NCBI GenBank assembly: GCA_036768485.1
Contig: JAVLUZ010000224.1
Coordinates: 124,001-188,000 of the forward strand
Direction: 5' to 3'
DNA length: 64,000 bases
Source of the DNA: Mermis nigrescens
Lineage: Eukaryota > Nematoda > Enoplea > Mermithida > Mermithidae
Of the stretch, positions 1-11,464 are shown piece by piece. The translations under genes were made by a program, and so were the position numbers. Under the pieces are notes generated by a model. It was not told the origin of the DNA, made no database searches, and saw nothing but the letters and a program-made list of their open reading frames with translations. How positions within the stretch are numbered: the first letter of the stretch is position 1; each line of letters begins with the position of its first letter.

Positions 1-770
1 AAAGATATAAAAATTTGAACAAAAACAAATAAGCAACATAAATAAAACAATCCGCCCAATCACAGTAACACAGAATCCGGACAATGCAACTTAAATAATA
101 TCACAATTTTAAATACACAATTAAAAAATAAATGATAAAGAATTAAATCCACAAAACATAAGATCCGTAAAATAAAAAAGAACATATACAGTCCACACAA
201 AGACAAAAAAATTCGCACATGAAAATAAAAACAAAGTCCGACCTGCATAATTTTTCAATATTAAAACACAAAAAATAAAAGACAAAACACAAATACGAAA
301 TCCACTCAATACAAGTAAATCATAATTGAAACCAATTCGCACCAGAACAAAGGCTTGTCTCCCAGATATACCGGCAGCCAAAATTTATGGTTGGTTGCCG
401 ATTTGAGAAAGGGTTGATTTGAAATATCTTACTTCATTACTTTTTTTGAAACGTTCTGCATATCTGCATGCATCATTTGCACTTGTTTTATCCATCCCAA
501 TTTACTCGCGTTTAGCATTATTAGTCTGTATATACAATAATTGTTTACAAGTAGTTTTTAGAGTTTGCATTGTGTTCACTTCTGGAAAAATTTTTTTGTT
601 TGTCTACCATTCTCAGCTCAATTTTGCAGATTTTTTAAGCACAAGACAACTATAGGAAGAAATTATCTTACATATTATGGAACGTTTGTACCTACTCTAT
701 ATTTTAATTTCAATTAAGCAGCCTATTTGAAGATAAATAATAGAAAAATTTTATTATACTTGCCAAATAG
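1..770. other. AT-rich sequence, no feature seen
   Basis: I see no gene, repeat or RNA here. The short open frames are rich in Phe, Leu and Ile, as expected from AT-rich noncoding DNA, and lack any domain or splice context. If the BTBD9-like gene to the right continues leftwards, this would be intron or more distal gene sequence. Confidence 0.5.
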
Positions 771-2025
771 CGCGTGAAAATTTTAGACTGTTTATTTTTT
801 AAAACATTAAACATTACATTTGGCACGAAATGCTAGAGAATTCTGACCTTCTATTCTTTCAGGCTCAATTTGATCGCTTTTCAAAGATACGGGTACCCAA
901 TAAATGCTGAACCTCATAATCATTCTCGCCACAAAATTTGCAGCCTTAATCAGCCTAAAAACTTCACTTAGGCTGGTAACTGCTTCTTTCATGCGAAGGC
1001 AGGAAATATAAAATATTAAGTCTAGCAGGAATATTGACAATTTCCATTTCAGCTCAATTTTATGAATTTATCAAAACTCACGTATGAATAAATTAGTAAA
1101 ATCAGCACTATTAATGGAAAACTATGGCATTTCCATTGTTTTTGACTTAATTTTGAGGCATTTAGGGTTGATAAGAAAAAGGTAAAATCCTCGTATTTAG
1201 ATTTTTGTCCTCTGAATATTGGCACCAGCTATAGAAGTAAAAACTTAGTACCAAAATATATTGATTCTCTCAGCAAGGGAATCGCAAACTTTGAAGTCGG
1301 ATATATTGAAGACCTTTAGCATCTAGGCGAAAATAAAGGCATTCTTGAGCGTCTCTTGACGAGCTCTAGCGAAATGAAATTTTTAGAGAATTTCAAAAAT
1401 TTATGATTCGAGAAATTCTTTTATTATTTTTACTCTTTTAAACTCTATTGCACAATCTTTTGAGACAAACAGTGTAAAAGCAGCTTTCTGAATGTAAGTA
1501 ATATGCACATATTACAAAACTCTGAAGCGAAACGCCGAAAATTTTTGACGTTCTTATCCCCTTAAGCTGAATTTTGAAGCTTTTTGAATATCGAAAGCTC
1601 TTCAGTCCTACATTTTTATCTCTTCAGGCTCAAATTTACACTTTTCTGGATAAAAACAATCCAGTAATTATGACTAATGTGAAGCGCCAAAAATTTTTGA
1701 GATTTCTATCCTTTAACCTAAATTTTGCACCTTTCTTAACAGCAATAAAGTAATTACAGTTTGTGCGAAGCGCTGGAAATTTTAGATGTTTTCATCCTTT
1801 TAAACTCAATTTTGCAGCTTTCTGAATGTAAGCAAAAGAAATCATATCCGGTGAGAAGCTCTGGAAATTTTTGATATATTTATTTTTTACTCATTTTTTG
1901 CAGGTTTCTGAAAATAAGCAATGCAACAATTATATCTGGCGCAAAAAGTCGGAAACTTTAGGCGTTTTTATGCTCTTAAGCTCAATTTGGCACCTCTAAG
2001 AAGATAATATGTGCATTCAATGATT
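770..2025. repeat. Decayed satellite of roughly 85-90 bp units
   Basis: Successive blocks share the order: a GCGAAGCGC-like core, GAAAATTTTTGA, then a segment like CCTTTTAAGCTCAATTTTGC followed by AGCTTTCTGAATGTAAGCAA. Cores are visible near 1,518, 1,680, 1,763, 1,853 and 1,938, with weaker units back to about 770. Units are heavily mutated and spacing is uneven, so boundaries are approximate. The core is the same mini-hairpin motif found inside unrelated miniature elements elsewhere in the window. Confidence 0.55.
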
Positions 2026-2100
2026 GACTTCAGTCTTAAATGCGAGCCCCAGTAGAAGGTCCGATACCCTGACACCAGTGCCAATTGACATACCTTCATC

Positions 2101-2165
2101 TGGTGTTTTTTATACAAGGTCCCTTAACACAAATGCGAAGATGGTCTATAAAGTCTTTCGACTTT
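2101..2165 (+). repeat. Fragment of the MITE-A family (left end)
   Basis: The stretch beginning GGTGTTTTTTATACAAGGTCC and ending near AAAGTCTTT follows the first about 65 bp of the MITE-A copies at 2,742, 51,830, 53,969 and 61,336. The rest of the element is missing. Confidence 0.5.
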
Positions 2166-2550
2166 TTCAATTCATTCATGGGTCGAGTGGTTAGTTTGTG
2201 AGTTGGTATGTATTGATTGGTCGGTTGGCCAGATAGTTGTTCCACCAATTAGGTTGATTTGTTGGTTGGCCAGTTGCTTGTTTAGTTCACTAATTGGTTT
2301 GATTAGCTTGTTGGTTTGTCATTTGGTTGTTTAGTTGGTTGGTTAGTTAGGTAATTGCTTGGTAGGTCACTTAGTTGGTTTTTGGTTAGTTAGTTGGCTG
2401 ACCGATTGGTTGGCTCTTTGATTGATTGGTTGAACAGTGGGTTGGTCGATTGGCCAGTTAGTTCGTTGGTTGGCTGGTTGGACGGCCAGTTAGTAAGCCT
2501 CTTAGTTGGTCAGTTGGCTGGTTGGTTGGCTAGTTGGTTGTTTAGTGCTG
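2166..2550. repeat. Degenerate TTGG satellite, left block
   Basis: The block is dominated by GGTTGGTTGGCTAGTTGGT-like tetramer runs with point changes. It continues after the inserted element at 3,202, so both blocks were one array before the insertion. The G-rich strand has many runs of GG separated by two or more bases, which could form two-layer G-quadruplexes. Confidence 0.8.
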
Positions 2551-3201
2551 CATACATGTAACAGGGGGTTGAGGGATCCCCCACCCAAGGTCGGACATCC
2601 CCCATCCAATCTCATAGTCAGAGAATTTTTGAATTCCCCACCCAAATTTTTGTAAGAACATGCGATTTTTCGCCGCCGTTTTTGGGCAAACATTGAAGGT
2701 CACATGCCCCCTGCCCCTAAGAATGGCCCGGTAACCTTATACAGTGCTTTTTTTTGTACAAGGTCCGTTTGTAAATGTACAAAGATGGTCCCTAAAAGTC
2801 TTTGTACATTTCGTACACACAAATTTTTGGGTACTATAATATGGTACAGTAGCAATTTTAGTGTGGCAAAAACAGAGTTGTTCGAACTTTAGTCACGTAT
2901 TTTAGCAATTTCTGAGTTTCTGAGGGCAAAAATCAGTAATAATCGTCTCAAAACGGCGCGAAGCGCCAAAAAATTTGGCATTTTTCCTTTCAAAATGCAA
3001 TTTCTGAAATTATAAAGATATATAGAACACACAATTGCTCATTTTAGCGAATCTCAAAACTTTTTTGCAGTTTTTGTCTTCCAAAAAATCTTTGTACATG
3101 TAAAAAGACGGTCCCCAAAAGTCTTTGTACATCGCAAAAAATCTTTGCCGAATACAAAAAACCATGCCCCTGTCTCAAAATTTTGAGCCATTACACGTAT
3201 G
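2551..3201 (+). mobile_element. MITE-C copy inserted in the TTGG satellite (contains a nested MITE-A)
   Basis: It starts CATACATGTAACAGGGGG and ends in the imperfect inverted counterpart ...GAGCCATTACACGTATG. The body matches the copy at 62,392-62,633 (GGGGGATCCCCCACCC-like start, AAAATTTTGAGC near the end). It interrupts the TTGG satellite and is itself interrupted by the MITE-A at 2,742-3,166, a three-level nest. No clear target duplication is left. Confidence 0.65.
2742..3166 (+). mobile_element. MITE-A copy (hAT-like miniature element)
   Basis: The left end CAGTGCTTTTTTTTGTACAA pairs imperfectly with the right end ...TTTGCCGAATACAAAAAACC. The body repeats the signature 'TTTGTACATGTACAAAGATGG' broken by a few changes, near both ends. 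It contains the hairpin GGCGC-GAA-GCGCC at 2,955-2,967. Family assignment rests on the 8-bp target duplications of the copies at 51,830 and 61,336; this copy's own duplication is not recognisable. Confidence 0.7.
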
Positions 3202-4055
3202 GTTGACTGGTTGGTTGGCCGTTTGGTTGGTTGGTTTGCCAGTTAATTGGCTAGTTAGTAGGTTGGATGGTTGATTGTTGGGTTGGCTAGTTTGGTTGGT
3301 TAGTTGGCTGGTAGGTTGCTTTGGTAGTTACTTAGTTTGCTAGTTGATTGCTTGGTTAACAGTGAATTGGGCTGTGAATAGATTGGTTGGTTAGTTGATT
3401 TGTTAGTTGGTTGGCTTGCTAATGGTTGATTGGCTGGTTGGTTGGTTGATTAGTTGGCCAGTGTGGGTGTTGGTTTGTTGGTTGGTTACTGGTAGGTTGG
3501 TTGGCCTATTAGTTGGGAGGGTTGTTGGTTAAATAATAGGGTGCCAAGTTGGTTGCTTGGTTGGCCAATTGGTTGGTTGGTTGGTTAACTGATTGGTTGG
3601 CTAAATAAATGGTTTGTTGGCCCATTGGTTGGTTCATTGATTGGTTGGCCAGTTCATTGGTTGTTGGTTAATTGGTTGGTTGGCTGGCTGGCAGGTTGGT
3701 TGGCTGATTGGTTGGTTGGCTGATTGGTTGGTTGGCTACTTAAATTGTTGGTTGGCCGGTCGGTTGGTTGGTTAATTGGTTATCCACTTGGTTGGTTGGT
3801 TGGCCACTTAGTTGGTTGGTCGGTTGGTTATTCGTTTTGTTTGTTGGCTGGTTGGTTGGGCAGTTTATTGTTGGCAGGCTACTTGATTCGTTGGTTGGCC
3901 GGTCAGTTGGTTGGTTAATTGGTTGGCGAGTTGGTTGGCCTCTTAGCTGGTTGGTTGGTTAGTCGGCTATTTGTTTGTTTTGTTGGCTGGTTGGTTGGCT
4001 AGTTAGTTGCTAGGTTGGACTGTTAGTTGGTTGGTTGGTTGACTGGTAGGATAAT
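3202..4055. repeat. Degenerate TTGG satellite, right block
   Basis: This continues the array at 2,166-2,550. It is made of GGTTGGTTGG/GGCTGGTTGG units with scattered substitutions. Long open frames here encode only Leu/Val/Gly/Trp-rich repeat peptide and are a by-product of the tetramer period. Confidence 0.8.
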
Positions 4056-4483
4056 TGATCGAGCTAATGTCCAAATGATCTATTTAGATTTTTTGTACTT
4101 CTATATTGGGTTTTGCTGAGTTTATCTTTGTCTTTTAAAGAAAAAATCAGGTGATACTCGCGATCTTCCCTGTTGATACTGAGTGGCCATCAGGGGTGGG
4201 TTTCTCATAAGATGTTCAAGCTTAGACGCGTCTAAATTTTTAGATTTATCGATTTTCAAATGTGTTTCTCATTAGATGTCTAAGTTAGATGCGTCAAAAT
4301 TTCATCAAAGTTAGACGTGATTTAGACAAATCACTAGACAAGGCAGGGGCTGGGTTAACTGTTGATTAAAAGCTTATTCTTTGCATCAGCGTACGCACAT
4401 GAAAGTTGTTTTTGTAAAAATATGGAACTTTCGATGGTTTTAACTCATTTTCATTAAAAACGACAATTCCTTAAGTCTTGTAA

Positions 4484-4920
4484 TTTTTATGACCTTCTGG
4501 ATAAAGATTTTTAAGTTCATTTTGGATTTACGAAAAATTGTTTCCATGCTTATTTCCCAGAGAGAGTACCTGCAATGGGAAATTCCAGTTTGTAGTGGAA
4601 TTAAAATTGGCATAATGTCGCATTTCTACAGAACTGGAAGCCCTTATTTTGCTGTGGCAAAACTGTTTAATTTGCATTCGAAATCAACTGTTTCAAGAAT
4701 TGTTACTGCAACCACGGATTAATTATTCGAGAACAAAGTTATATTTTTCCAGGAAATATTGAAGATTTAAGTGTGATCAAGCAAAAATTTTTAGAAAATT
4801 CAAAATACCGAATGTCGTAGGATAAACTATTTGTACCCAATGATTTTCACAGAAAAACAAGGTATGTATACATGGGCTGCTTAGGTGGGAATATTTCAAG
4901 TTTATGACTGTGTCAGACAT
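4484..4920 (+). pseudogene. Relic of a PIF/Harbinger transposase
   Basis: A first frame (about 4,549-4,722) reads like the N-terminal helix-turn-helix part of Harbinger transposases, ending ...FNLHSKSTVSRIV, similar to the family's 'SKSTISRI' segment. After a stop, another frame (4,757-4,828) continues with YIFPGNIEDLSVIKQKFLE, matching the 'y..FP.n.eel..i...F' stretch that follows in the family. A third frame then reads IPNVVG at about 4,806-4,823, the start of the 'PnviGaiDgt' block. At least two frame changes and several stops make it dead. Nothing supports a complete element or terminal repeats. It lies to the left of exon 2 of the BTB gene, presumably in its next intron. Confidence 0.6.
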
Positions 4921-5081
4921 CTTGTAAGTTCTAAAAAATATTTCACGTTGCAAAGAATCGATTTAACATTCTTTTTACTTTGTAAGTGCATGTAGCCGAA
5001 AAGGGGATAAATACAGCAAATCAACCATAACAAATAAAAATCATTAATAAAATGCCGTCCTACAAAAAAATAATCCCTTAC

Positions 5082-5264
5082 TCAGAACAATGCAAATACT
5101 CGTCGTATTCAAAATACTCTTAAAATATTCCATTATGGCAGTCTCCAACTTGCCCAGTCCATACTTATGGGATAAATACAGCAAATCAACCAAATACTCT
5201 TCGCACGGCTCTTCCACAGACACATTGCCCGTGTACATATACTGTAAAACGACTTTGAAAGCAG
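5082..5264 (-). CDS. BTBD9-like BTB/POZ protein, coding exon 2 (partial gene)
   Basis: This exon encodes the second half of the BTB fold and the linker into the BACK domain: AAFKVVLQYMYTG, then a DLLYLSHKYGLGKLE segment and ...YFKSILNTTSICIV. The order and spacing match BTBD9-type proteins (human BTBD9 has a YIYTG / AHKYGF / ILN..VC series). The acceptor is TTTTGCAG ending at 5,265 and the donor is GTAAGG at 5,081. The exon is 183 nt and joins exon 1 in phase 1 (a split Ala codon), leaving in phase 1. BTB-BACK proteins of this type are usually adaptors for cullin-3 ubiquitin ligases or synaptic/iron-homeostasis factors; the role here is inferred from family only. No third exon was found, so the gene continues left of the window or the remaining exons are too diverged to spot. 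Confidence 0.85.
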
Positions 5265-5914
5265 CTGCAAAATTAAATACGAATTCTACAACATGCACGC
5301 ATATGTATAATGCATTGGGAGTTTAGAAGCATACCTATTTGCCAGCTGCATGTTTTCGAAAAATTTCAGAAAGTCAAGCCCAAAAGTAAGTAGGCTATCA
5401 ATCAATCTGGAGGCCAAATGGTGGAACTGGTAATTATTAACCGCAGTTCTCGCAAAATGGCACATAGCTCTGGAGGACTGGGGACCTGTCCACCCCCTAA
5501 ATATTCGATGAGTATTTTTGACAGAGGTTCCCAGAGGCAAAAACCAAGATAAGTGTTAAAATTTAATGGAAATTAAAACTTTCATGCTAATTTGCATAAA
5601 ATAGCCAGAAAATGTGGATTAGCGTAGTTTTTACACTATTTTAACATTCATATCAGTTTTGAGGTCATTTTTGGCTCAAAACTCCTTCTCCAGCTAGACC
5701 AGTCGTGCTGTGCATCTACGATTATAACAGTGGGGCAGTTAGAACCAACATCGGCAGCAAACAGATTCTGTGGGTCTGGTGGGGTAAAGTGATGGAGAAA
5801 TATGCTGAAAATTGAATTCTGCGGGTCAGCCATAATTTGGGATGTCCAGAATTTCGGGCTGGGGGAGAACTCTAAACATCTCCTCCCCCACGCCTATGTG
5901 TGATTGGGACAGTG

Positions 5915-6195
5915 TGACAGTTGGAACGGTTGGACTGCTGGAACGGTGGAACTGCTGGGATTGGTGGGGCTCTTGTGATAACTGGGGCTATTGGGATTAT
6001 TAGTGGGGCTGTAAAAACGGTGGGGCTGTCGGGATGGTGGGGTTGTTGGAACGGTGGGGCTGTTGGGATTGGTGGGGCTGTTGAGATTATTCGTGGGGCT
6101 GTTTGGACGGTGGGGCTGTTGGGACGGATGGGGCTGTTGTAATTTTTGGTGGTGCTGTTGGGACGGTGAGCTGTTGTGACTGGTGGGGCTATTGA
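5915..6195. repeat. G-rich minisatellite in BTBD9-like intron 1
   Basis: About fifteen imperfect units of GGTGGGGCTGTTGGGA type (roughly 15-18 bp, some expanded to about 30) lie in tandem. Both strands are open over much of the array: the minus strand reads Pro/Ser/Thr/Gln-rich peptide, but there is no start or splice context, so I do not call a gene. Runs of GGGG make G-quadruplex formation plausible. Confidence 0.8.
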
Positions 6196-6643
6196 GACAC
6201 AATTAAAAAATAATGCAGAAAATGTCGATCGTGACCCACTAGATCCACCATCCCACTGATACACCATGTGCGTAATGAGATGTCAGTCATTTTGTGATCA
6301 TCCAACCCACTGTCTCAGAAAAGCAGCCAGACAAAATGAAGGTATTATGTTACGTGCAGAGCAAAAAAATGGTTATCAAAATGCTTAAAGGGAAACTTGA
6401 TTCATGCCTGATTTATTGTATTTTTGTACGTTTTGTGCCCTAAATGTTTTAAATTTTTGTAAGGCACTTAAGCGCTTGACAAAAATTGATTAACTAGACA
6501 AAGGAAGAATCATAGCATTACATATTCACAATCTATTTGAAAAAAGACAACTTATGACAGGTTTCAAATAATGCTGATGAACACTGAAGAAACCCTGATC
6601 AGACCAGTTGCGGATCTAGGGTTCCGGACATAGAGAAAGTATC

Positions 6644-6882
6644 CACACGTGGGCGTCGGGAAGGAGGTCCCAGAAGGCGAAATAACATTCCTCCCAGAAA
6701 CCAAAATACACCCCATAATTCAATTTTTGAAATTTTTTTAAAATTTTTTAAAATAATTCTTTGATGCCAATGGATAGTGCTCGATGAGAAAGCTTGAACA
6801 ATGGTGGTTTTTCGCCATACCACATTTTTTGATCTTTTGAAAAATCTTGCACCCCCTCCCATTTAGCTGCTGCCCACCTATG
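6644..6882 (+). mobile_element. MITE-B copy in BTBD9-like intron 1
   Basis: Left end CACACGTGGGCG and right end ...CTGCCCACCTATG form an imperfect inverted repeat. The interior shares TTTTTGATGCCAATGGATA and a CTTGCACCCCC block with the copies at 9,119, 16,269 and 44,532. The flanking octamers AAAGTATC and GCGCTATC keep only half the matches expected of a target duplication. Confidence 0.7.
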
Positions 6883-8226
6883 GCGCTATCCCAACTTTTC
6901 CCAAGTCTGCAATAAATAATCCCAAAATACGTTCATTGTGCGTAATTTGACAATTTCTCGCCATCTAAATGAAAGAATCATTTATAGTGCAAAAAATGTT
7001 TCTAGAAATTCCGAACATTCCGGAATCTTTGTACGAAAAAAGGAAAATTATACTATGTTGTACAAATCCCGGTTAATAATTCAAAAATTCAGGCTAAGCG
7101 AAGAGTAAAGGTGGCTGAAACCGATTGTAAATTCCTTCTGCAGTAAAATCGAAGTACATGATGAGACTGAAACGTTAGAGCTTTGCATAATAGAAAAGAA
7201 GAATGCTCTGCTATGAATTTCAATCTTTTTCATTAATAATTCTTTGTAAAGCCGTAAAGATTTCTGCTGCCATACACAAACTACTTTCGTGCACAAAAAT
7301 AGAGGCTTTACAGTCTGGAAATATAATCCTATATTTAAAATTGAAACATCTTTCCGTAATCTCGGCAATAATCCCTCTCGAGATTCGTGCCTGCACTTAC
7401 TAAGGAATATACATGAAATTTTAATCTGGTAATTTACATTTTATTAATTCGTACTTAAATGTTATCTTCGTTTAGAAATTATTTCAGTTTCTTGCGCAGA
7501 CATTAGCCGAAGGTAGAAGTTCAAGATAGATTAGGTTTATGACCATAGATGCTCAAAATGGTCGGCTTCAGGGGGTCAGTCGGGCGGGGATCAAATAATG
7601 AGCTTTTAGAGTCAAAATGAAGCTAAAAACTGGCATAAATGCTAAAATAGCGTTAAAATTGTGTTAAAGTACAGTTTCATGATCATTGAAAACACTTTTT
7701 AAAAGAACTTATTCTCATAAGTCTTTATCCTTCATTCAGCCATCATTTTTTAAAAATTAAACATATTTTATCCTCGCCCCGGTTTTGGTGACAAATTTGT
7801 GTTTTTGGCCGCTTTTAGCTACCTCTTTTGCCATAATTTGCTCAAAAATTGAAGTTCATTTAAACCCCTCTACAGGACCGGCTAACTCCTCACCAAAATT
7901 TTGAGCTAATTCATGACTAGTTTAAATAGTTTACTACAAAGAAAGAAACAAGTGATTTTAAAAGAAAAAGAACAGATTGAATTTCTTACTGTTTTTTGCG
8001 ATTTTTCACTATTTTCACGCACCACAAGACGCCATAATTCGGTGTTTCCCACACGTGCATCTACCGCTTTCTACCCTCTATGTTTACATGCTAAAATGCA
8101 ATAAATTCGAGGATAGAGAATGAGAGAAACAGCTGCTCTATTTCATGTTTTGACAGACTACTCCTGAAAACTATTTTGATGGATACTCTGTCATCGTTTC
8201 GCGTTTTTAGCCCATTAAAAGCTTAC
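6883..8226. other. Rest of BTBD9-like intron 1, no gene seen
   Basis: The sequence between MITE-B and exon 1 shows only faint repeat debris, for example an AAAATTTTGAGC(T) tract near 7,893 like the right end of MITE-C. Short open frames around 7,081-7,403 and 7,913-8,104 have no domain resemblance. Confidence 0.5.
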
Positions 8227-8479
8227 CTAAGCCGTTTTCTTTGATTTCAATTTTTATTTGACTCGATTCGAGTAACTCGCTATCGAAGAGCGCACGAAAA
8301 TATTCGCTTTGGGAGGCCAGAATAACGCGATGGCATGCTAGATGACATCCGTCGACTATCAGCACTATATCGGAGTAGCTAGGGTTCAAATAAAACGAAC
8401 CAATATGATCGCTCAGCTGATCTGGATGACTAACTACTAAACCAACGATTGGTTTGTTTGTCGAAGTTTCTTGACTCAT
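8227..8479 (-). CDS. BTBD9-like BTB/POZ protein, first coding exon
   Basis: Translation from the ATG at 8,477-8,479 begins MSQETSTNKPIVG and runs into a BTB core: the LSDHIGSFYLNPSYSDIVL segment, then HLACHRVILASQSEYFRALF, with the family's conserved D in 'SDI', the 'HRVILA' strand-helix and 'S.YFRALF'. The acidic ...SSQIKIEIKENGL tail precedes a GTAAGC donor at 8,226. The spacing from the start to the BTB core equals that of BTBD9 proteins, which supports the chosen start. The exon is 253 nt and ends in phase 1, matching exon 2 at 5,264 across a 2,962-bp intron. The best reading is the 5' end of a BTBD9-type gene; another BTB-BACK family member cannot be excluded without the C-terminal half. 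Confidence 0.87.
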
Positions 8480-8904
8480 TGTACTCTAGCTTAATGCAAC
8501 AATCAAAAAGCTTGCAACTGAAAAAATTAAGCAGTGAAGTGATTAGAAACGTTAGATACTGGGTTAATTAATGTATTATAACTTTATACCTAGAAATGTT
8601 TCCATGCGCGCATTTCAATTTAAACACGGAAGGAAAATGAAATATAATAATGAAAATTAAAATAAATAACGCAGATCCAAGTTATCTTTGTAAGGACACG
8701 AATTTAGCGATCAATCGCAAATCATGATGCATGAGGGAAGATGACTCGCCAGATTCTTTTCAATGCGAACAATGACGCAAATTAGGACTAATAAAGTGGG
8801 CTGACAATGGGTCGGTAGCAAAATGGTCGATCTAATGGAACGCGGCCAAAATTCCAGAAAACATCATAAATCGATTCTGGGCCGGGTCTTCCGGCTTCTG
8901 GGAG

Positions 8905-9597
8905 CATACATGATCTCGGGAGAGGGTTTCAGCCCCCACCATTAAACGTTTTCATCCCCCGCCAAAATTTTTTCACCTCCTTACCCCAGAGAATCAGGCG
9001 ACTTTTTTAAAATTTCCGAAAATTTTCTAAAAATTTGTAGAAAAGATGCTTTTTAAGCGTATAGCTTAGCTCTCTATCCACTCGAAAGAGCCAAATTTTC
9101 GGCGCTTTGCGTCATTATCACACTCTGGGCGTGGGGTTTAGGGGGTATGCACCCCCCAGAAACCAAAATACCCCCCCCCAGAAATCAAAATACCCCCCCA
9201 GAATTCAATTTTTTGAAAATTTTTTTCGTTTTTTCCGCAATTTTTTGATGCCAATGGATAATGCTTGATGAGATACGTCGAAAAATGGTGTTTTTATCGC
9301 CATACCACCATTTTTAAGGCCATTTTTCGACCCAAAAAAATCTTGCACCCCCCCAGAATTTTCTTGCTGCCCACGTATGGTCATTATACTCATGTTTTGA
9401 CTATATTTTTTCCAATTTGTTTCGACTTTTTTTCTAAATTATTTTATGTTTTTATATGTTCTAGAAAGATAGAGCATCGCCAGAAACGCTGGAAAACGAT
9501 GTTTTTTGAAGCGAACCTATCATTTTTGGACCCAAAGAAGACACTTTATAACCCTCAACCCCCCGCCTCCCATAATCTCCCATGCTGTGCATGTATG
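8905..9597 (+). mobile_element. MITE-D copy with target duplication (contains a nested MITE-B)
   Basis: It starts CATACATGATCTCGGG and ends CCCATGCTGTGCATGTATG, an imperfect inverted repeat. It is bordered by TCTGGGAG (8,897-8,904) and ACTGGGAG (9,598-9,605), seven of eight bases identical, as expected for an hAT-type 8-bp duplication. Shared interior blocks include TTTATATGTTCTAGAAAGAT and GAAACGCTGGAAAACGATG. A MITE-B interrupts it at 9,119-9,379. Confidence 0.75.
9119..9379 (+). mobile_element. MITE-B copy nested in MITE-D, perfect 8-bp target duplication
   Basis: CACACTCTGGGCGTGGGG at the left and GCTGCCCACGTATG at the right are flanked by GTCATTAT on both sides (9,111-9,118 and 9,380-9,387). 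Removing the element plus one octamer rejoins the MITE-D body as seen in the uninterrupted copy near 56,170. This fixes the family's ends and its hAT-like 8-bp duplication. Confidence 0.88.
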
Positions 9598-9605
9598 ACT
9601 GGGAG

Positions 9606-10469
9606 GGTTCCAGAGCCCTACCCACGCCCAGATAGGACGGGGCAATAAATGCAGGTCAGCCGTTCTGACGGGCTTTAGCTAGTTTTCTTTAGAGTCAAAA
9701 TAGCCAAAAAATGTTTTAAATGTTAATAATACCGTCAAAACGACGTTGATTCATAGTTCATGATCATTTTTACGCACTGTGTAAAAAATGTTGGATTTTA
9801 TATCATTCTTTTACCCCGCTTCATTTTGCCTTTTTGCCTCGGAAAATTTATTCTAATCTATTCTGAGGGTCTACCAACCTCCCAAATCTCCGCTCCAACA
9901 ACTGATCTTCGAAAAGGTAAAATACCCATAAAATTAAGAAAATTTCAAAGAATTTTACTCAATCAATCAAGAGAATTTTCTGTTCCGCTTGAATTCACAG
10001 CAACTTCTCGGACGATTATAAAGTAGCAGGCGAGAAATAAAAAATTAATTGATTGAAAAGGCACGCTCCGGTCACTAAAAGGAATGTAATTACGACGTTA
10101 AAGATAAGAATAAAAAATGTAAGAGAAAGGATTTGTATCATACAATATTAGTTATCACGAATCGCAAAACAGAAACGCATATAAGAAAAATCGAGTACAG
10201 AAATAAGAAGCAAATTTAAAAGCAAAAATGCGGCACAAATAGGTGAGATCGAGTTGCTTGCCCTGATCCTCTGACCACTCATAGCCGAGGGGAGGGGTTA
10301 GACAGCCAAAAATCCGGCAGATCCATTTAATATTTGGCATGTTTTCTTGGAATTTTTTCCAGTTTTACAGCACCCAAACCCTCCCAGAAATTTGGCTGCA
10401 GCTCATGAAGTCTTATTGCAACCTAGAGGAATTATAGTCTGTTCCATTCCGAACGGCCCATTTTCGCTA
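9606..10469. other. No gene seen
   Basis: AT-rich sequence with short open frames only. The 9,640-9,780 part shares loose similarity (AGAGTCAAAATAGCCAAAAA, TTCATGATCAT) with 7,600-7,700, suggesting one more diverged repeat family that I cannot delimit. Confidence 0.45.
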
Positions 10470-10919
10470 ATGACGCAAATTAGGGCTAATAAAGTGGGCT
10501 GGCGATGGGTCGGTAGCAAAATGGTCGATCTAATGGAACGCGGCTAAAATTCCAGAAAACATCATAAATTCGATTCTGGCCGGGTCTTCCGGCTTACCCC
10601 CCCCGAAATGTTTTTACCTCCTCCCCCTCAAAGTTTTTCACCCCTTTCCCAGAATCGGCGATTTTTTTTAAGTTACCGAAAATTTTCTAAAAATTGCAGA
10701 AAAGGTGCTTTCTAAGCGTTTTTAACTATCTATTTACTCAAAAGTGCCAAATTTTCGGCTTTTTAATTTGTTTCGACATTTTTTTAGGTTTTTATGCTCT
10801 AGAAAGATAGAGCCTCGTCAAAAACGCTGAAAACGATGTTTTTGACGCGTACCTACCATTTTTAAGCCCAAAAAAGGCACTATATAATTTCACCCCCCCA
10901 TTCCCAAAATTCCAAAGTG
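10470..10919 (+). repeat. Local duplicate of 8,771-9,590 without the MITE-B
   Basis: ATGACGCAAATTAGG, TCGGTAGCAAAATGGTCGAT and the MITE-D body recur here in the same order as at 8,771 onward, including about 130 bp outside the MITE-D. The duplicate lacks the left end of MITE-D and the nested MITE-B, and its right end is cut by the start of the giant palindrome at 10,920. Confidence 0.7.
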
Positions 10920-11464
10920 AGTAACGCCCGACCCTCTGACCGCCCCTGACCGCCACACATTATAGTGCACCTGCACTTTAAGCACCCGCTTTGTAAGCAG
11001 GACGCTGTAGCTGCGATTCAGACCAGCACCAAAGGGGGGCGTATTAAGCAGGGCGTTATAGCTGCGCGTCAAGCCAAGGCCAGGGGGATGTATTAAGCAA
11101 GTGGCTCAAGCTGTATGTAGTCTAGTCAGCCGAGGTGTATTATCATTCAAGTGACGTTGCTTCTATGAGCACAACATAGATTCGATTCGCGTTTGTTGGT
11201 AGTGCCTGTTTTAAGGTACGTAATTGAATGCATTGAGCAATTCACGCTCTTTTAAAATTAGGCCGTGAAGATGATAACTACGTTTTGAAGAGTTACATCG
11301 TACTGTGAAGGTACATAAGCAGCAATAGGTATTCATTAAAAAGGTGATATACCTACACTACTGACACGACTAATCACGATATATAAGCAAGAACTTATAT
11401 TATACTGTCTATAGCTAATAAACAAGTCTACATGGTACTAAACGGTCGCACCGTATCAAAGCAT

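Noticed and set aside
2955..2967. The GCGAAGCGC hairpin as a Helitron 3' end
   Set aside because: No CTRR terminus follows at the proper distance, and the elements carrying it have inverted ends and 8-bp duplications.
3724..3962. Leu/Gly/Trp-rich frames resembling membrane proteins
   Set aside because: They are translations of the TTGG satellite in different phases.
5286..5540. 84-codon minus-strand frame just upstream of BTBD9-like exon 2
   Set aside because: Composition is protein-like, but exon 1 joins exon 2 directly in phase at the BTB consensus, so it lies in the intron and has no matching splice role.
5872..6267. Pro/Ser/Thr-rich frame on the minus strand
   Set aside because: Entirely within a G-rich minisatellite inside an intron; open on both strands because of the repeat.
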